A stretch of 64,000 nucleotides of DNA from Rhizobium terrae (lineage in GTDB: Bacteria > Pseudomonadota > Alphaproteobacteria > Rhizobiales > Rhizobiaceae), in NCBI RefSeq assembly GCF_003425685.1, contig NZ_QJKM01000023.1, positions 1 to 64,000 of the forward strand. Direction: 5' to 3'. The notes beneath the pieces are model-generated. The model did not search any database and was not told the origin of the DNA. It saw only the letters and a program-made list of their open reading frames with translations. Positions 17,963-26,633 of this stretch are shown here, piece by piece. The position numbers were made by a program, and so were the translations under genes. Position 1 is the stretch's first letter. Each line of letters opens with the position of its first letter.

Positions 17963-19222
17963 TTACTCCGCGGCCTCGAGTTCATACATCTCTATTGGCC
18001 GGTCGCCCTGCTCGTCGCGAATATAGGTCTGCAACCCAATTCTGTTGAGAACACCGAGGAAGGGCTTCGGCGGCAATTCTTCGACATTTGCCATTCGCTT
18101 CACGTCCCACGTGCCGTTGGCGATCAGCATTGCCGCTGCAACGGGAGGCACCCCGGCCGTATAGGAAATGCCCTGGCTGCCGACTTCCTCGTAGGCCTGC
18201 TTGTGATCTGAAATGTTGTAGATGAAGACAGTTCTTTCCTTGCCGTCGCGGATACCCTTGACGAAATCCCCGATGCAGATTTTGCCTTCATATTCCGGAG
18301 CCAGCGAGGTTGGATTGGGCAGGCACGCCTTGACCACTTTCAGCGGCACGATCTCCTTGCCCTCGGCCGTGACGACGGGCTGCTCGGAAAGCAGACCGAT
18401 CTTCTTGAGGACCGTGAACACATTCATGTAGTGGTCGCTGAAGCCCATCCAGAAGCGCACGTCGGCGCCATCCATGTTCTTTGACAAAGAATGGATCTCG
18501 TCATGGCCGCTGAGATAGGCTTTGCGTTTGCCGACAACCGGCAGATCGTATTCCTTGCCGATCTCGAACATCTTGTTGACGTGCCATTCGCGGTTCTGCC
18601 ACGAATAAACGACACCGGTGAATTCCCGGAAGTTGATTTCCGGATCGAAGTTGGTTGCGAAATACCTGCCGTGGGTACCCGCATTGATATCGACGATATC
18701 GACATCCGTGACCTTGTCCAAATAATCGTCCTTGGCAAGGCGGGCATAGGCATTGACAACGCCCGGATCGAAGCCCGCGCCAAGGATCGCGGTAATTCCC
18801 CGCGCCTTACATTCCGCCGCGCGCTTCCATTCATAATTTCCATACCAGGGCGGCGTCTCGCAGATCTTGCCTGGCTCTTCGTGAATGGCAGTGTCGATAT
18901 AGGCTGCGCCGGTTTCGATACAGGCCGTGAGAACCGACATGTTGAGAAATGCGGTGCCAACGTTGATGACGATTTGAGACTCGGTCGTTCGGATCAGAGT
19001 CTTGGTAGACTCTATATCGAGCGCATCGAGGCTATGGCCCTTGATCACAAAGGGTCGTTTTAGGGCCTTTTTCTCCATGATGGAGGCAATGATGGCCTCA
19101 CATTTGGAAAGGGTGCGCGAAGCGATGTGTATATCACCAAGTACCTCATTGTTCTGAGCACACTTGTGGGCAACGACTTGAGCGACACCGCCCGCGCCGA
19201 TGATAAGGACGTTCTTTCTCAT
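17963..19222 (-). CDS. carboxynorspermidine/carboxyspermidine synthase (saccharopine dehydrogenase family)
   Basis: Cytoplasmic NAD(P)H-dependent enzyme that would condense aspartate semialdehyde with a diamine to form a carboxylated triamine, the alternative spermidine route known in Vibrio and rhizobia. The start shows a Rossmann fold (MRKNVLIIGAGGVAQVVAHK). Further strings are CIETGAAYIDTAIHEEPGKI, ITAILGAGFDPGVVNAYAR and DVRFWMGFSDHYMNVFTVL, as in this family. AAAGGAAATCC precedes the ATG. It lies directly downstream of the matching decarboxylase gene. Confidence 0.88.
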   Translation of the reverse strand: MRKNVLIIGAGGVAQVVAHKCAQNNEVLGDIHIASRTLSKCEAIIASIMEKKALKRPFVIKGHSLDALDIESTKTLIRTTESQIVINVGTAFLNMSVLTACIETGAAYIDTAIHEEPGKICETPPWYGNYEWKRAAECKARGITAILGAGFDPGVVNAYARLAKDDYLDKVTDVDIVDINAGTHGRYFATNFDPEINFREFTGVVYSWQNREWHVNKMFEIGKEYDLPVVGKRKAYLSGHDEIHSLSKNMDGADVRFWMGFSDHYMNVFTVLKKIGLLSEQPVVTAEGKEIVPLKVVKACLPNPTSLAPEYEGKICIGDFVKGIRDGKERTVFIYNISDHKQAYEEVGSQGISYTAGVPPVAAAMLIANGTWDVKRMANVEELPPKPFLGVLNRIGLQTYIRDEQGDRPIEMYELEAAE

Positions 19223-19255
19223 TTACGGATTTCCTTTTCCTGCTGGTAGAGCCTT

Positions 19256-20353
19256 TCAGGAAAGACTCTGTTTGTAATCTGCATAGGTGAATTCACGAAC
19301 CTTCCGGATGCTGCCGTCGAGCTCCCGAATTGCGATCGCCGGCATCTTGAGGCCGTTGAACCAGTTCTTTTTGACGATGGTATAGTGAGCTGCATCCTGG
19401 AAAGAGATGCGATCGCCGATTTTCAAGGGATGCGGAAAGCGGTACTCGCCAAAGATATCACCGGCCAGGCAGGACTTACCGCAGACCATGTAGCTGTGAT
19501 CGCCGGTATCGGGCGCCAGCTGAGCTCTTTCGTGGTAAACTAGCAGATCGAGCATATGCGCTTCGATCGACGAATCGACGACCACAAGGTTCTTGCCGTT
19601 GTGGAGGATATCCAACACAGTTGTCTCCAGCGTGGCCGATTTTGTGACCGAGGCTTCGCCGGGCTCCAGGTAGACCTGTACGCCATATTTTTCCGAGAAT
19701 ACTTTCAAGCGATCGGCAAAAGCCTCGACGGGATAACCGTCACCGGTAAAGAAGATGCCACCACCCAGGCTCACCCATCTGACCCGTTTCAGAAAGGCTC
19801 CGAACCTGGCTTCGATTTCGCCAAGCGTGCGATCGAACAGATCGAAGTCACCATTTGCGCAATTGTTATGAACCATAAATCCGCTGATTTGATCCATGAC
19901 AGCTTCGATCCTGTTCACATCCCACTCTCCCAGCCTTGAGAACGGACGCGCTGGATCAGCCAGATCGAAGCCCGAGGAACTGATCAGCGGGTTGATGCGC
20001 AGGCCGCATCCGATGCCGGAAGCCTTTTTGGCATAGCGGCTCAACTGGCTGATGGAGTTGAAGATGACCTTGTCCGCATAGGCGATCACTTCCTCGATCT
20101 CGTTGTCGCAATAGGCAACCGAATAGGCGTGGGTTTCCTTGCCGAACTGATCATGGCCCAGGCGGGTTTCATACAGCGACGAAGACGTTGTACCGTCCAT
20201 ATACTCGCGCATGAGGTCGAACACCGACCATGCAGCAAAGCATTTCAGCGCCAGCAGCGCCTTGGCCCCCGATCTCTCCCGAACGTAAGCAATCGCTTCC
20301 ATGTTGCGGAGCAATCGTGCCTTGTCGATCAGGTAATAAGGCGTGTCGATCAT
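19256..20353 (-). CDS. nspC: carboxynorspermidine decarboxylase
   Basis: PLP-dependent decarboxylase (alanine racemase fold) that converts carboxyspermidine or carboxynorspermidine to the polyamine. The PLP lysine region is visible (GAKALLALKCFAAWSVFDL), as are SLYETRLGHDQFGKETHAYS and the glycine-rich RVRWVSLGGGIFFTGDGYP. The active-site cysteine region is MVCGKSCLAGDIFGEY. The 365 residues are normal for NspC. GGAAGTG precedes the ATG. It is the first gene of a leftward operon with the synthase and the FAD protein. Such genes are usually chromosomal, so a plasmid-borne set is noteworthy. Confidence 0.9.
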   Translation of the reverse strand: MIDTPYYLIDKARLLRNMEAIAYVRERSGAKALLALKCFAAWSVFDLMREYMDGTTSSSLYETRLGHDQFGKETHAYSVAYCDNEIEEVIAYADKVIFNSISQLSRYAKKASGIGCGLRINPLISSSGFDLADPARPFSRLGEWDVNRIEAVMDQISGFMVHNNCANGDFDLFDRTLGEIEARFGAFLKRVRWVSLGGGIFFTGDGYPVEAFADRLKVFSEKYGVQVYLEPGEASVTKSATLETTVLDILHNGKNLVVVDSSIEAHMLDLLVYHERAQLAPDTGDHSYMVCGKSCLAGDIFGEYRFPHPLKIGDRISFQDAAHYTIVKKNWFNGLKMPAIAIRELDGSIRKVREFTYADYKQSLS

Positions 20354-20663
20354 GATTCACTTCCGTTTGATCCGAAGCGGTGGCGGCCAAGCCCTTGGCC
20401 GCCACCGCGAGCGCGATCACGCATGCCGAATGATTTATGAGGTAGATCAGTATTTAACTGCCTTGATATTTACCAATAGTACAGTAGCGATATCATCCAT
20501 ACAATACTATAACACCTTAGAGATATATTTACTTTTAATAATTTCAGATGTAATTATATTATTTGCCTCCCGCATGCGGCCGTGAGCCACCTCTGGAACC
20601 GGCAACTGGTATGCCTCAAACAGCTCGTGCGGCAGAAGCGAATGCTCGCCACCTGCGATTACA
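20354..20663. other. AT-rich promoter region of the polyamine operon
   Basis: The part from about 20440 to 20570 is very AT-rich and should hold the promoter of the leftward nspC operon. No gene is convincing. Its right side merges into the palindromic RIME-like repeat. Confidence 0.4.
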
Positions 20664-20763
20664 GCATGTCGCGCAAAACTGTATTGCGGTTTTGCGATAA
20701 CGACATGCGAAAACAAGAACTAAAGCGTAAGGAGCGAATCTAAAAGATCGCGACACGCTTTAG
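20664..20763. repeat. RIME-like intergenic palindromic element
   Basis: Two palindromes lie in tandem. The first has arms GCATGTCG...CGACATGC enclosing CGCAAAAC...GTTTTGCG (20664-20708). The second has arms CTAAAGCGT...ACGCTTTAG (about 20720-20763). This two-palindrome layout of about 100 bases matches my memory of Rhizobium-specific intergenic mosaic elements. Its right end overlaps the stop codon of the effector gene at 20760. Confidence 0.65.
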
Positions 20764-21731
20764 TCCCCATATGTAGATCGGTGAGACCGCTCACGAAGGC
20801 GGTCGGACTGACGTCGCTTGCTGGGTCCTTGCTCAACTTCATCATCCTGCAGGTAATGTTTTTTGCTAGTCGGGGCAGGGGAGCCTCCTTTTGGAGTTTC
20901 CGGGACAATTGAGGCAGATTCCGAGTCCGAGGCTTGGGAAATTGACTTTGCGGTAGACGGGGAAGACGCTCGCGGTAAAGGGCTTGGGCTGGGGAGGGAG
21001 GATTTATACCCCGTCTCGTACATCCGCTTTTCGTATAGTCTCACGTTACCTGGATGAGGTTGGCCCAGGGATTGGTTATCCAAAGCAAAGTTCTGGGCCC
21101 TCTTAAGCCTGTCTTCCAAGCTCATCCAATCGTCTGTTCCGGGCTGATGAGACGGCGGCGTAATATTTCCCCTCTCTATGTTCCGACGAGGTGCAGAAAC
21201 CGAATCTGCGAAAGATTGAAGGAGCATGCCACTTTTGTCCATGATACCTTTTGCGTCCTCCACAGTGAACAACCGGGCCGCGTTCGCTCGCATATTGCGA
21301 ATTTCTATGGCTTCATTGAACGAATCCACGATTGACGTGTCGTGGGTGCGTACAGGGTCATTCGCGTGTAGGCGCGCGACCTTCAGTACGGCAAGACGTT
21401 TGTCCGCACCTTCATGCCCGGAGGGTATACGCCGATCCAAAATGCGGTACAGATCTTCGCACAGCCCTTTTGTTTCAGGATTCAGCAGCGGGATTCCGTT
21501 AAGGGGCCGTTTCGGAACCTCTGAAGCTATGTAACTGTCGGCAAGAGAAAGGAATTCTTGTCGATGACCTTCCGCCTCCTCGCGCACGGCCTGATCATCG
21601 GGGAAGGTGGCCGCAGCCAGCTGACTACGTAATGCCCTAAATTGCAGCGTTAGCCATCTCCTGGAAATTGCGGCTTGTTTGATTGCATATTGCTCTTCAG
21701 CATTATATTTTTTAACTTGATCATCAAGCAT
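20760..21731 (-). CDS. candidate type IV effector with basic C-terminus
   Basis: No known family was recognised. I chose the ATG at 21731 (MLDDQVKKYNAEEQYAIKQA) with GGCGGAAATCAA upstream; the frame opens further up at 21770. The first 210 or so residues look helical and folded. Residues from about 240 are Ser/Pro-rich and disordered. The end has KRRQSDRLRERSHRSTYGD, with a KRR/RLRER basic cluster that could serve as a nuclear signal and as an Arg-rich VirB/D4 secretion signal. The stop codon lies in the RIME-like repeat, so the original tail may have been slightly longer. A vir-box-like site lies about 90 bases upstream. Confidence 0.6.
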   Translation of the reverse strand: MLDDQVKKYNAEEQYAIKQAAISRRWLTLQFRALRSQLAAATFPDDQAVREEAEGHRQEFLSLADSYIASEVPKRPLNGIPLLNPETKGLCEDLYRILDRRIPSGHEGADKRLAVLKVARLHANDPVRTHDTSIVDSFNEAIEIRNMRANAARLFTVEDAKGIMDKSGMLLQSFADSVSAPRRNIERGNITPPSHQPGTDDWMSLEDRLKRAQNFALDNQSLGQPHPGNVRLYEKRMYETGYKSSLPSPSPLPRASSPSTAKSISQASDSESASIVPETPKGGSPAPTSKKHYLQDDEVEQGPSKRRQSDRLRERSHRSTYGD

Positions 21732-21819
21732 TTGATTTCCGCCTGAAAAGCGAATATTGAGGATTCTCAATTCATTTGCGAATATAAGTTCAAGAAACTA
21801 TCAATGAAAGCGCAATACA

Positions 21820-21831
21820 ATTACATTTGCA
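21820..21831 (-). promoter_or_regulatory. candidate vir box
   Basis: On the minus strand TGCAAATGTAAT matches TNCAATTGHAAY at 11 of 12 positions. The overlapping plus-strand reading TACATTTGCAAT (21822-21833) also scores 11 of 12, as expected of a near-palindromic site. It is placed about 90 bases ahead of the leftward effector gene at 21731. Confidence 0.5.
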
Positions 21832-21895
21832 ATCGAAATGTATTTCACGATGCACCCACCAACCTCGGCTGATATCCGGCTATCGCCGGACATGT

Positions 21896-22534
21896 TTAGA
21901 AACGGTTGGCGATCCCGATACTGACAACATCCTGGTCAAAAGCAGATTTGACACCTTCCAGGTAAACTGTTGAGAACTTATTATAGCGGTATTCCAAGCG
22001 AACAAATGTGGCGTCGGTGACGGCCCAATCGGTGCCAAGACCCACCGTCCAGCCATGCGCCACCTCACTGTCGTTGGGATTTTTGACATAGGCATCCGCC
22101 ACCGTGAGGCCACCGGCGGCATATAAGAGGACGTTCCCAATCTCGTATCCAGCGCGCATACGGGCGGAGCCAGAAAAACCTGTCCCAACATGAGCGCCAT
22201 AGAGAGGCGCCTTGTTCCAATCATAACTGAGATCCGCCTCGACGCCCGCGACATAACCACTGGACACTACCCAGTTGCGGCCGGCAAATCCGCCGATTCG
22301 CTTGCCAACAAACTCCTCGTCATCGCTGCCGCATATGCAAGTGTCAAAAATTCCTTTCGCCCATCCGTAACCCACATGGAGTCCAATGTAATGTCCTTCG
22401 AATCGGCCCGGCAGCGGCTCGTTCCAAACTGGAGGTTCCGGAACTGGAGCACTCATTTCAACGAGATCCGTCGCGTTTGAGCTCACGCTCATTAAATTAA
22501 ATGCGATCCAAGCAAGGAAATACATTTTCTTCAT
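21896..22534 (-). CDS. outer-membrane beta-barrel protein (Omp25/31-like)
   Basis: The ATG at 22534 (MKKMYFLAWIAFNLMSVSSN) starts a signal peptide and has GGAGAAACTTT just ahead; the open frame extends upstream to 22609. The mature part alternates hydrophobic and polar residues with barrel features such as GHYIGLHVGYGWAKG and VGTGFSGSARMRAGYEIGN, and it ends in Phe (VSIGIANRF), the usual outer-membrane sorting residue. This matches the small porin-like family common in Rhizobiales. A CICGSDDE loop with two cysteines is unusual. It is divergent from the effector at 22841. Confidence 0.8.
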   Translation of the reverse strand: MKKMYFLAWIAFNLMSVSSNATDLVEMSAPVPEPPVWNEPLPGRFEGHYIGLHVGYGWAKGIFDTCICGSDDEEFVGKRIGGFAGRNWVVSSGYVAGVEADLSYDWNKAPLYGAHVGTGFSGSARMRAGYEIGNVLLYAAGGLTVADAYVKNPNDSEVAHGWTVGLGTDWAVTDATFVRLEYRYNKFSTVYLEGVKSAFDQDVVSIGIANRF

Positions 22535-22840
22535 AAAGTTTCTCCAGGTAATAATTGATGCATCATCGTAATAATGAAAGAGAACCGGTGTCTGCGATAA
22601 ATTGGGCAATATTTCAGGCGTATCTTAGTTAATATAATGGACATTTCGAATTTATGCCATGCACCGGTACATGCTCCATACGTAATTACATGGAAACCTG
22701 CCCTGCACAACACCTCATAATCTTCTAAACGGTTGCATCTGTAAGGGTATTATTCAAATTCGGTTTTTGAGTCCCGATAATATCGAGGTTGGCTGGATAT
22801 TGCGGTCAATCCTTACACATCATTTGAGACGGAGATTGGG
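22535..22840. other. divergent promoter region, porin/effector
   Basis: No gene is evident. A weak vir-box-like string, TGCATCTGTAAG (about 22734-22745, 9 of 12), precedes the effector at 22841. Several AT-rich stretches could serve as promoters in both directions. Confidence 0.35.
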
Positions 22841-23998
22841 ATGGTTCATAGCCTGCCCGGACAGCCAGGGAGTTCTGATACATCCTCGACCGACAGTGAA
22901 GGCTCTTTGATTGTGCCCGATGATAAATTCTGGAAGCAGGTTGTTCGGGTCGCTGACCAAACAAGGCTGAAAAGACGATCGGTTGACGCGCCGAAGGTAA
23001 ATGACGGGCATTCTCGGAAGCGTTTGCGTCGGCTCAGCGTCAGCCCAGGATTGTCTGCACCGGACAGGGCAGCAGCATCTGAGAGTGACAACTCGCATGA
23101 AGAGATTGAAGTACAGATTCCCAAGGCGCTCCACACGAGTCGGACGGGCTCGCGGGAACGCCTCCCACACCTGAATCCAGCGGGATGGTGGGAACGCCTG
23201 CAACACCTGGATCCGGAAACCTTTGCCATTGTCGAGGATCGACTGGGGCCTGATTTCCATCCGGGAATGGACGACCCCGCGAGGGCTTGGAAAAATGTTC
23301 CGCCGCGGCAGTTCTGGGGTTTTCCAGACTGCCTTATTCAGGTCGATGCGCATACGCTTGTAAGTAAACGCCGTTTTACAGAAATCGTTGAGACACGGAT
23401 CCAGACTGCAATTGCTCCTGAAGATATCGACTATTTCATCGGCGACCGCAACGTCATCATGAGAACGCCAAGCGGTTATTGGTCGCGTGCTCCGTTTGGA
23501 AGGGGCCGTTTCAAGTTGCCAGAGATTATCGCACAAGCAGATGCCGACACGTTCGTCAGCGGTGAAAAGCTCAAAATGAAACTCGACTCGGCCGGTGTAA
23601 AGTTTGGCCAGCTTCTCTATGAGGAACAGGCACTGTTGCTGAACCGCAACGCGTACGGCAAGTCGACAGGAAACTTTTCGGAATTGGGTCTATATGCAAG
23701 AGGTTATCGCAAATTAAGCAGAACCCAAAAAGAACTGCTTAATTTGCCGTATAATGTTCAATCCAAATTATCTCAAGACACTACGGATACACCATATCGC
23801 GACTTTACCGACGATCTTTATCCGCGCGCAGGCGAGCGCTTATATCCCAAGGGATCGGAAGACTTTGCGAAGCAACTCACTTCAGGGTTCCGGGATCTGA
23901 AGAAGGCAAATGCGGGATGGGCTGACGAAGCTGCTGCGGTGAAGGTAGCGGACATGCGACGCGGCCTGCTGGCGCGGAAGCCAAATACACGCGACTAA
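22841..23998 (+). CDS. candidate nuclear-targeted type IV effector
   Basis: No family was recognised. The ATG at 22841 has GGAG about a dozen bases upstream. Residues 44-64 form a bipartite basic motif (KRR, a spacer, then RKRLRR), a classical nuclear localisation pattern. Residues 105-330 look folded, with aromatic strings such as RQFWGFPDCLIQVDAHTLV and GDRNVIMRTPSGYWSRAPFG. The C-terminus, DMRRGLLARKPNTRD, is basic as in VirB/D4 substrates. The full-length IS6-type element inserted 20 bases after the stop. The layout (NLS, folded core, basic tail) supports an effector role; this remains inference. Confidence 0.6.
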   Translation: MVHSLPGQPGSSDTSSTDSEGSLIVPDDKFWKQVVRVADQTRLKRRSVDAPKVNDGHSRKRLRRLSVSPGLSAPDRAAASESDNSHEEIEVQIPKALHTSRTGSRERLPHLNPAGWWERLQHLDPETFAIVEDRLGPDFHPGMDDPARAWKNVPPRQFWGFPDCLIQVDAHTLVSKRRFTEIVETRIQTAIAPEDIDYFIGDRNVIMRTPSGYWSRAPFGRGRFKLPEIIAQADADTFVSGEKLKMKLDSAGVKFGQLLYEEQALLLNRNAYGKSTGNFSELGLYARGYRKLSRTQKELLNLPYNVQSKLSQDTTDTPYRDFTDDLYPRAGERLYPKGSEDFAKQLTSGFRDLKKANAGWADEAAAVKVADMRRGLLARKPNTRD

Positions 23999-24018
23999 GA
24001 ATCAATGTTGCCATCGCC

Positions 24019-24828
24019 GGTGATGTCAGGTTAACTGGGGCTGAAAGGTTTGCCGCTATTTCGCGCTGATGCGCTGATGAGCAAGAGCCCAGTCAACTAC
24101 AAGCGCCATCGTTTTCCTCCGGTGTGATCGCCCCTGCAGCCTGGTTGTATTTCCAGTTCCCGTTGAGCCTTCGCCTCGTGGAGGAAATGCTGTTGGAGCG
24201 CGGCATCGTCGTTTCCTATGAGACGGTCCGATGCTGGGCAAAGAAATTCGGGCCGGACTATGCCGCACGCCTGCGTCGGAAGCCGCCAAGTCCGGATGAT
24301 ATTTGACATTTGGACCAGGTGGTCGTGATGATCGGTGGCCGGAAACACTGGCTCTGACGCGCGGTAGATCAAGAGGCTATGTACTCGACGAGATCATTCA
24401 GACCCGGCGCAACGCCAAGGCCGCCAAGCGCCTGCTGATCCGATTGATGAAAAAGCAGGGATGCCGACCGAAACGCATCGTCACCGACAAGCTTCGCTCT
24501 TATGGTGCCGCCCGGCGGCAGTTGATGCCAATGATCGAGCACCGGTCACACAAGGGACTGAACAACCGGGCCGAAAACTCGCATCTGCCTCTACGGAAAC
24601 GAGAGCGGGTGATGCAGCGATTTCGCTCGCCAGGCACACTGCAACGTTTCGTCGGCATCTTTTCCGCGGTCGGAATCTCTTTGTCCAGCGCGATCTCAGC
24701 ATTCCGCCTTCGCCATCCATATGCATCGCCTTGCAGCGATGGCCCATTGGAAGGCCATCGCCGGAATTGGCACCTGATCACTCCAGGGCACGCCTGATCC
24801 TTGCTGCGGGACTTAACCTGACATCACC
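24019..24828 (+). mobile_element. IS6-family element, full length but with inactivated transposase
   Basis: 810 bases bounded by inverted repeats GGTGATGTCAGGTTAA and TTAACCTGACATCACC. The flanking 8 bases, CCATCGCC (left) and CCATCGTC (right), match at 7 of 8 and look like the target duplication. The transposase reads LSLRLVEEMLLERGIVVSYE and later RRNAKAAKRLLIRLMKKQGC and HRSHKGLNNRAENSHLP, the IS6 DDE domain. Relative to the expected protein, two Trp codons are TGA stops (near 24303 and 24355) and there are frameshifts near 24375 and 24670. An 8-base tandem duplication near 24067 also disturbs the leader. It is not autonomous. Confidence 0.88.
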
Positions 24829-24984
24829 CCATCGTCATCTACGCCGTTAAGCGAGTCACGTTGTCTACCCATACTTTCTGGCATTGCGTCATGCGTCTGA
24901 TGAACGTTGTTGGAATGAGAAGCAGCCCTTACGTTGATGCCAATCTTCTTCGCAGCATGGACTGCATACGGTGAAGGAACGACC

Positions 24985-25710
24985 ATGAAGAATATCCTCG
25001 TTGTCGATGATGATAGTTCGATGAGAAATTTGCTGGTCGAGTATCTGTCCCAGCACGCCTTCCATGCCAGCGCTGTGGAAAACAGCCGTCAGGTCAGTCG
25101 TCACATGACGGCCGAGGAAACGGACCTCGTGATCGTCGATCTGAATCTCGGCGAAGAAGACGGTCTGCAGATCGTGCGGAATCTGAGTACGAAATCCGAT
25201 ATCCCCATCATCATCATCAGCGGCGACCGGCTCGATGAGGCCGACAAGGTGATGGGGTTCGAGCTTGGCGCGACGGACTATGTCACGAAACCTTTCGGAC
25301 TGACGGAGCTGTTGGCACGTATCAAAGTCGCCCTTCGCGAGCGGCCGGAACGCAAGGCGGAAAACCATAATAAGGTCTATTTGTTCGACGGCTGGCGGCT
25401 CAGCACGAGACATCGCAGGTTGCGGGATGCCGCCGGTGCTGAGACCAAGTTGACGGCGGGCGAGTTCAATCTGTTGACCGCTTTCCTCAAATCGCCCCGT
25501 CAAATCCTGTCGCGAGAGCAGCTTCTCCTGGCCACGCGGATTTATGACCAGGAGATCTACGATCGCAGTGTTGATGTTTTGATCCTGCGCTTGAGACGCA
25601 AGCTGGAGCAGGACGCATCCAATCCGCGCTATATCAGAACAGAACGTGGCGCAGGTTATATTTTCGACATCGATGTTCAAGTTGAAGGATCAAGGGTAAG
25701 GCTACAATGA
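24985..25710 (+). CDS. virG: VirG-like response regulator
   Basis: OmpR-family transcription factor expected to bind vir boxes when phosphorylated by the VirA-like kinase. The ATG at 24985 (MKNILVVDDDSSMRNLLVEY) has AAGGAA upstream. The receiver shows the acidic DDD, the phospho-Asp in DLVIVDLNLGEEDGLQIV, and the Lys in YVTKPFGLTELLARIKVAL. The winged-helix domain has KLTAGEFNLLTAF, SREQLLLATR and YDRSVDVLILRLRRKLEQD. IPIIIISGDRLDEADKV closely matches Agrobacterium VirG. The stop overlaps the next gene (ATGA). The IS6 element ends about 155 bases upstream and may affect the promoter. Confidence 0.9.
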   Translation: MKNILVVDDDSSMRNLLVEYLSQHAFHASAVENSRQVSRHMTAEETDLVIVDLNLGEEDGLQIVRNLSTKSDIPIIIISGDRLDEADKVMGFELGATDYVTKPFGLTELLARIKVALRERPERKAENHNKVYLFDGWRLSTRHRRLRDAAGAETKLTAGEFNLLTAFLKSPRQILSREQLLLATRIYDQEIYDRSVDVLILRLRRKLEQDASNPRYIRTERGAGYIFDIDVQVEGSRVRLQ

Positions 25711-26624
25711 AGCCGCCGCTCCGCCGTTTAGGATATGCGATCACGATTTTCCTGGCCGTTCTTCCTATTGATCGATCATTTGGTTTCAACCGCAATGAAC
25801 CCGTGGCTCCCTTACCGGATGCCGAGCCGCGGGACGTGCGAAAGGTGGAGCTTGGCCGCGCCTTGTTCTCCGACACCATACTGTCGGGCAATGACGCCGT
25901 CTCGTGTGCCAGTTGCCACGATCTTGCCGCCGGCGGTACCAATCGAATGCCGCGGGCAATCGGGCTTGCCGATGGCAAAATGCTTTTTAATGTGCCGACG
26001 ATCTTCAACGTCTCGAATAACCATACTCTTGGCTGGCGCGGGAATATCAAATCCCTCGCTGTGCAGAACGAGAAAGTCCTGCTTGATTATAATTTGATGG
26101 CGGTCACCTGGGACAGGCTGCTTCCGAAACTTGCCGGCTCTTCTTATGGAGCCCAGTTCGAGGCGGCTTATGGCTCACCTCCAACTCGGGAAGCCGTCCT
26201 TGATGCTTTGATTAGTTTCGAAATGTCGTTACGCACGCCTAATGCTCCCTTTGATCGTTATATGCGCGGGGATGCCGGAGCGCTGTCGGTGCAACAGATA
26301 GAGGGATATCAGCTTTTCAAGGATTACGGCTGCGTCTCTTGTCACCAAGGCTCGAATATTGGCGGCAACATGACCCAGAAACTCGGCATATTTCTACCCA
26401 ACGGTGACGCCTTGCCGTTCCGCGTCCCGAGCCTGAGAAATGTCGCCATCACCGGCCCATATTTCCATGATGGCTCGGTCGATCAACTGCCGCAAGCGGT
26501 TTCCATGATGGGTAGACTGCAGCTTGGCAGAGAGCTGCCGGAAGAAGATATCGCAGCCATCGTCGCTTTTCTGACGAGCCTGACTGGCATCTACGACGAT
26601 GGAAACCTGCTCAACCCCCGGTGA
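25707..26624 (+). CDS. di-haem cytochrome c peroxidase-like protein
   Basis: Periplasmic di-haem enzyme of the CcpA/MauG class, which reduces peroxide or oxidises other partners. A signal peptide spans the first 25 or so residues. Two CXXCH haem sites are seen (VSCASCHDLAAGG and YGCVSCHQGSNIGGNM). Conserved strings include TPNAPFDRYMRGD, FRVPSLRNVAITGPYFHDGS and AVSMMGRLQLGREL, with a Met in the usual ligand region. It overlaps the virG stop by ATGA and ends 9 bases before the kinase, so the three genes form one operon. I know of no peroxidase in the classical virA/virG loci. A role in sensing is inference. Confidence 0.88.
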   Translation: MKPPLRRLGYAITIFLAVLPIDRSFGFNRNEPVAPLPDAEPRDVRKVELGRALFSDTILSGNDAVSCASCHDLAAGGTNRMPRAIGLADGKMLFNVPTIFNVSNNHTLGWRGNIKSLAVQNEKVLLDYNLMAVTWDRLLPKLAGSSYGAQFEAAYGSPPTREAVLDALISFEMSLRTPNAPFDRYMRGDAGALSVQQIEGYQLFKDYGCVSCHQGSNIGGNMTQKLGIFLPNGDALPFRVPSLRNVAITGPYFHDGSVDQLPQAVSMMGRLQLGRELPEEDIAAIVAFLTSLTGIYDDGNLLNPR

Positions 26625-26633
26625 CGGTGTCCA

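Noticed and set aside
24303..24357. In-frame TGA codons in the IS6 transposase read as possible recoding to Trp
   Set aside because: The copy also has frameshifts and a leader duplication, so simple decay is the better explanation.
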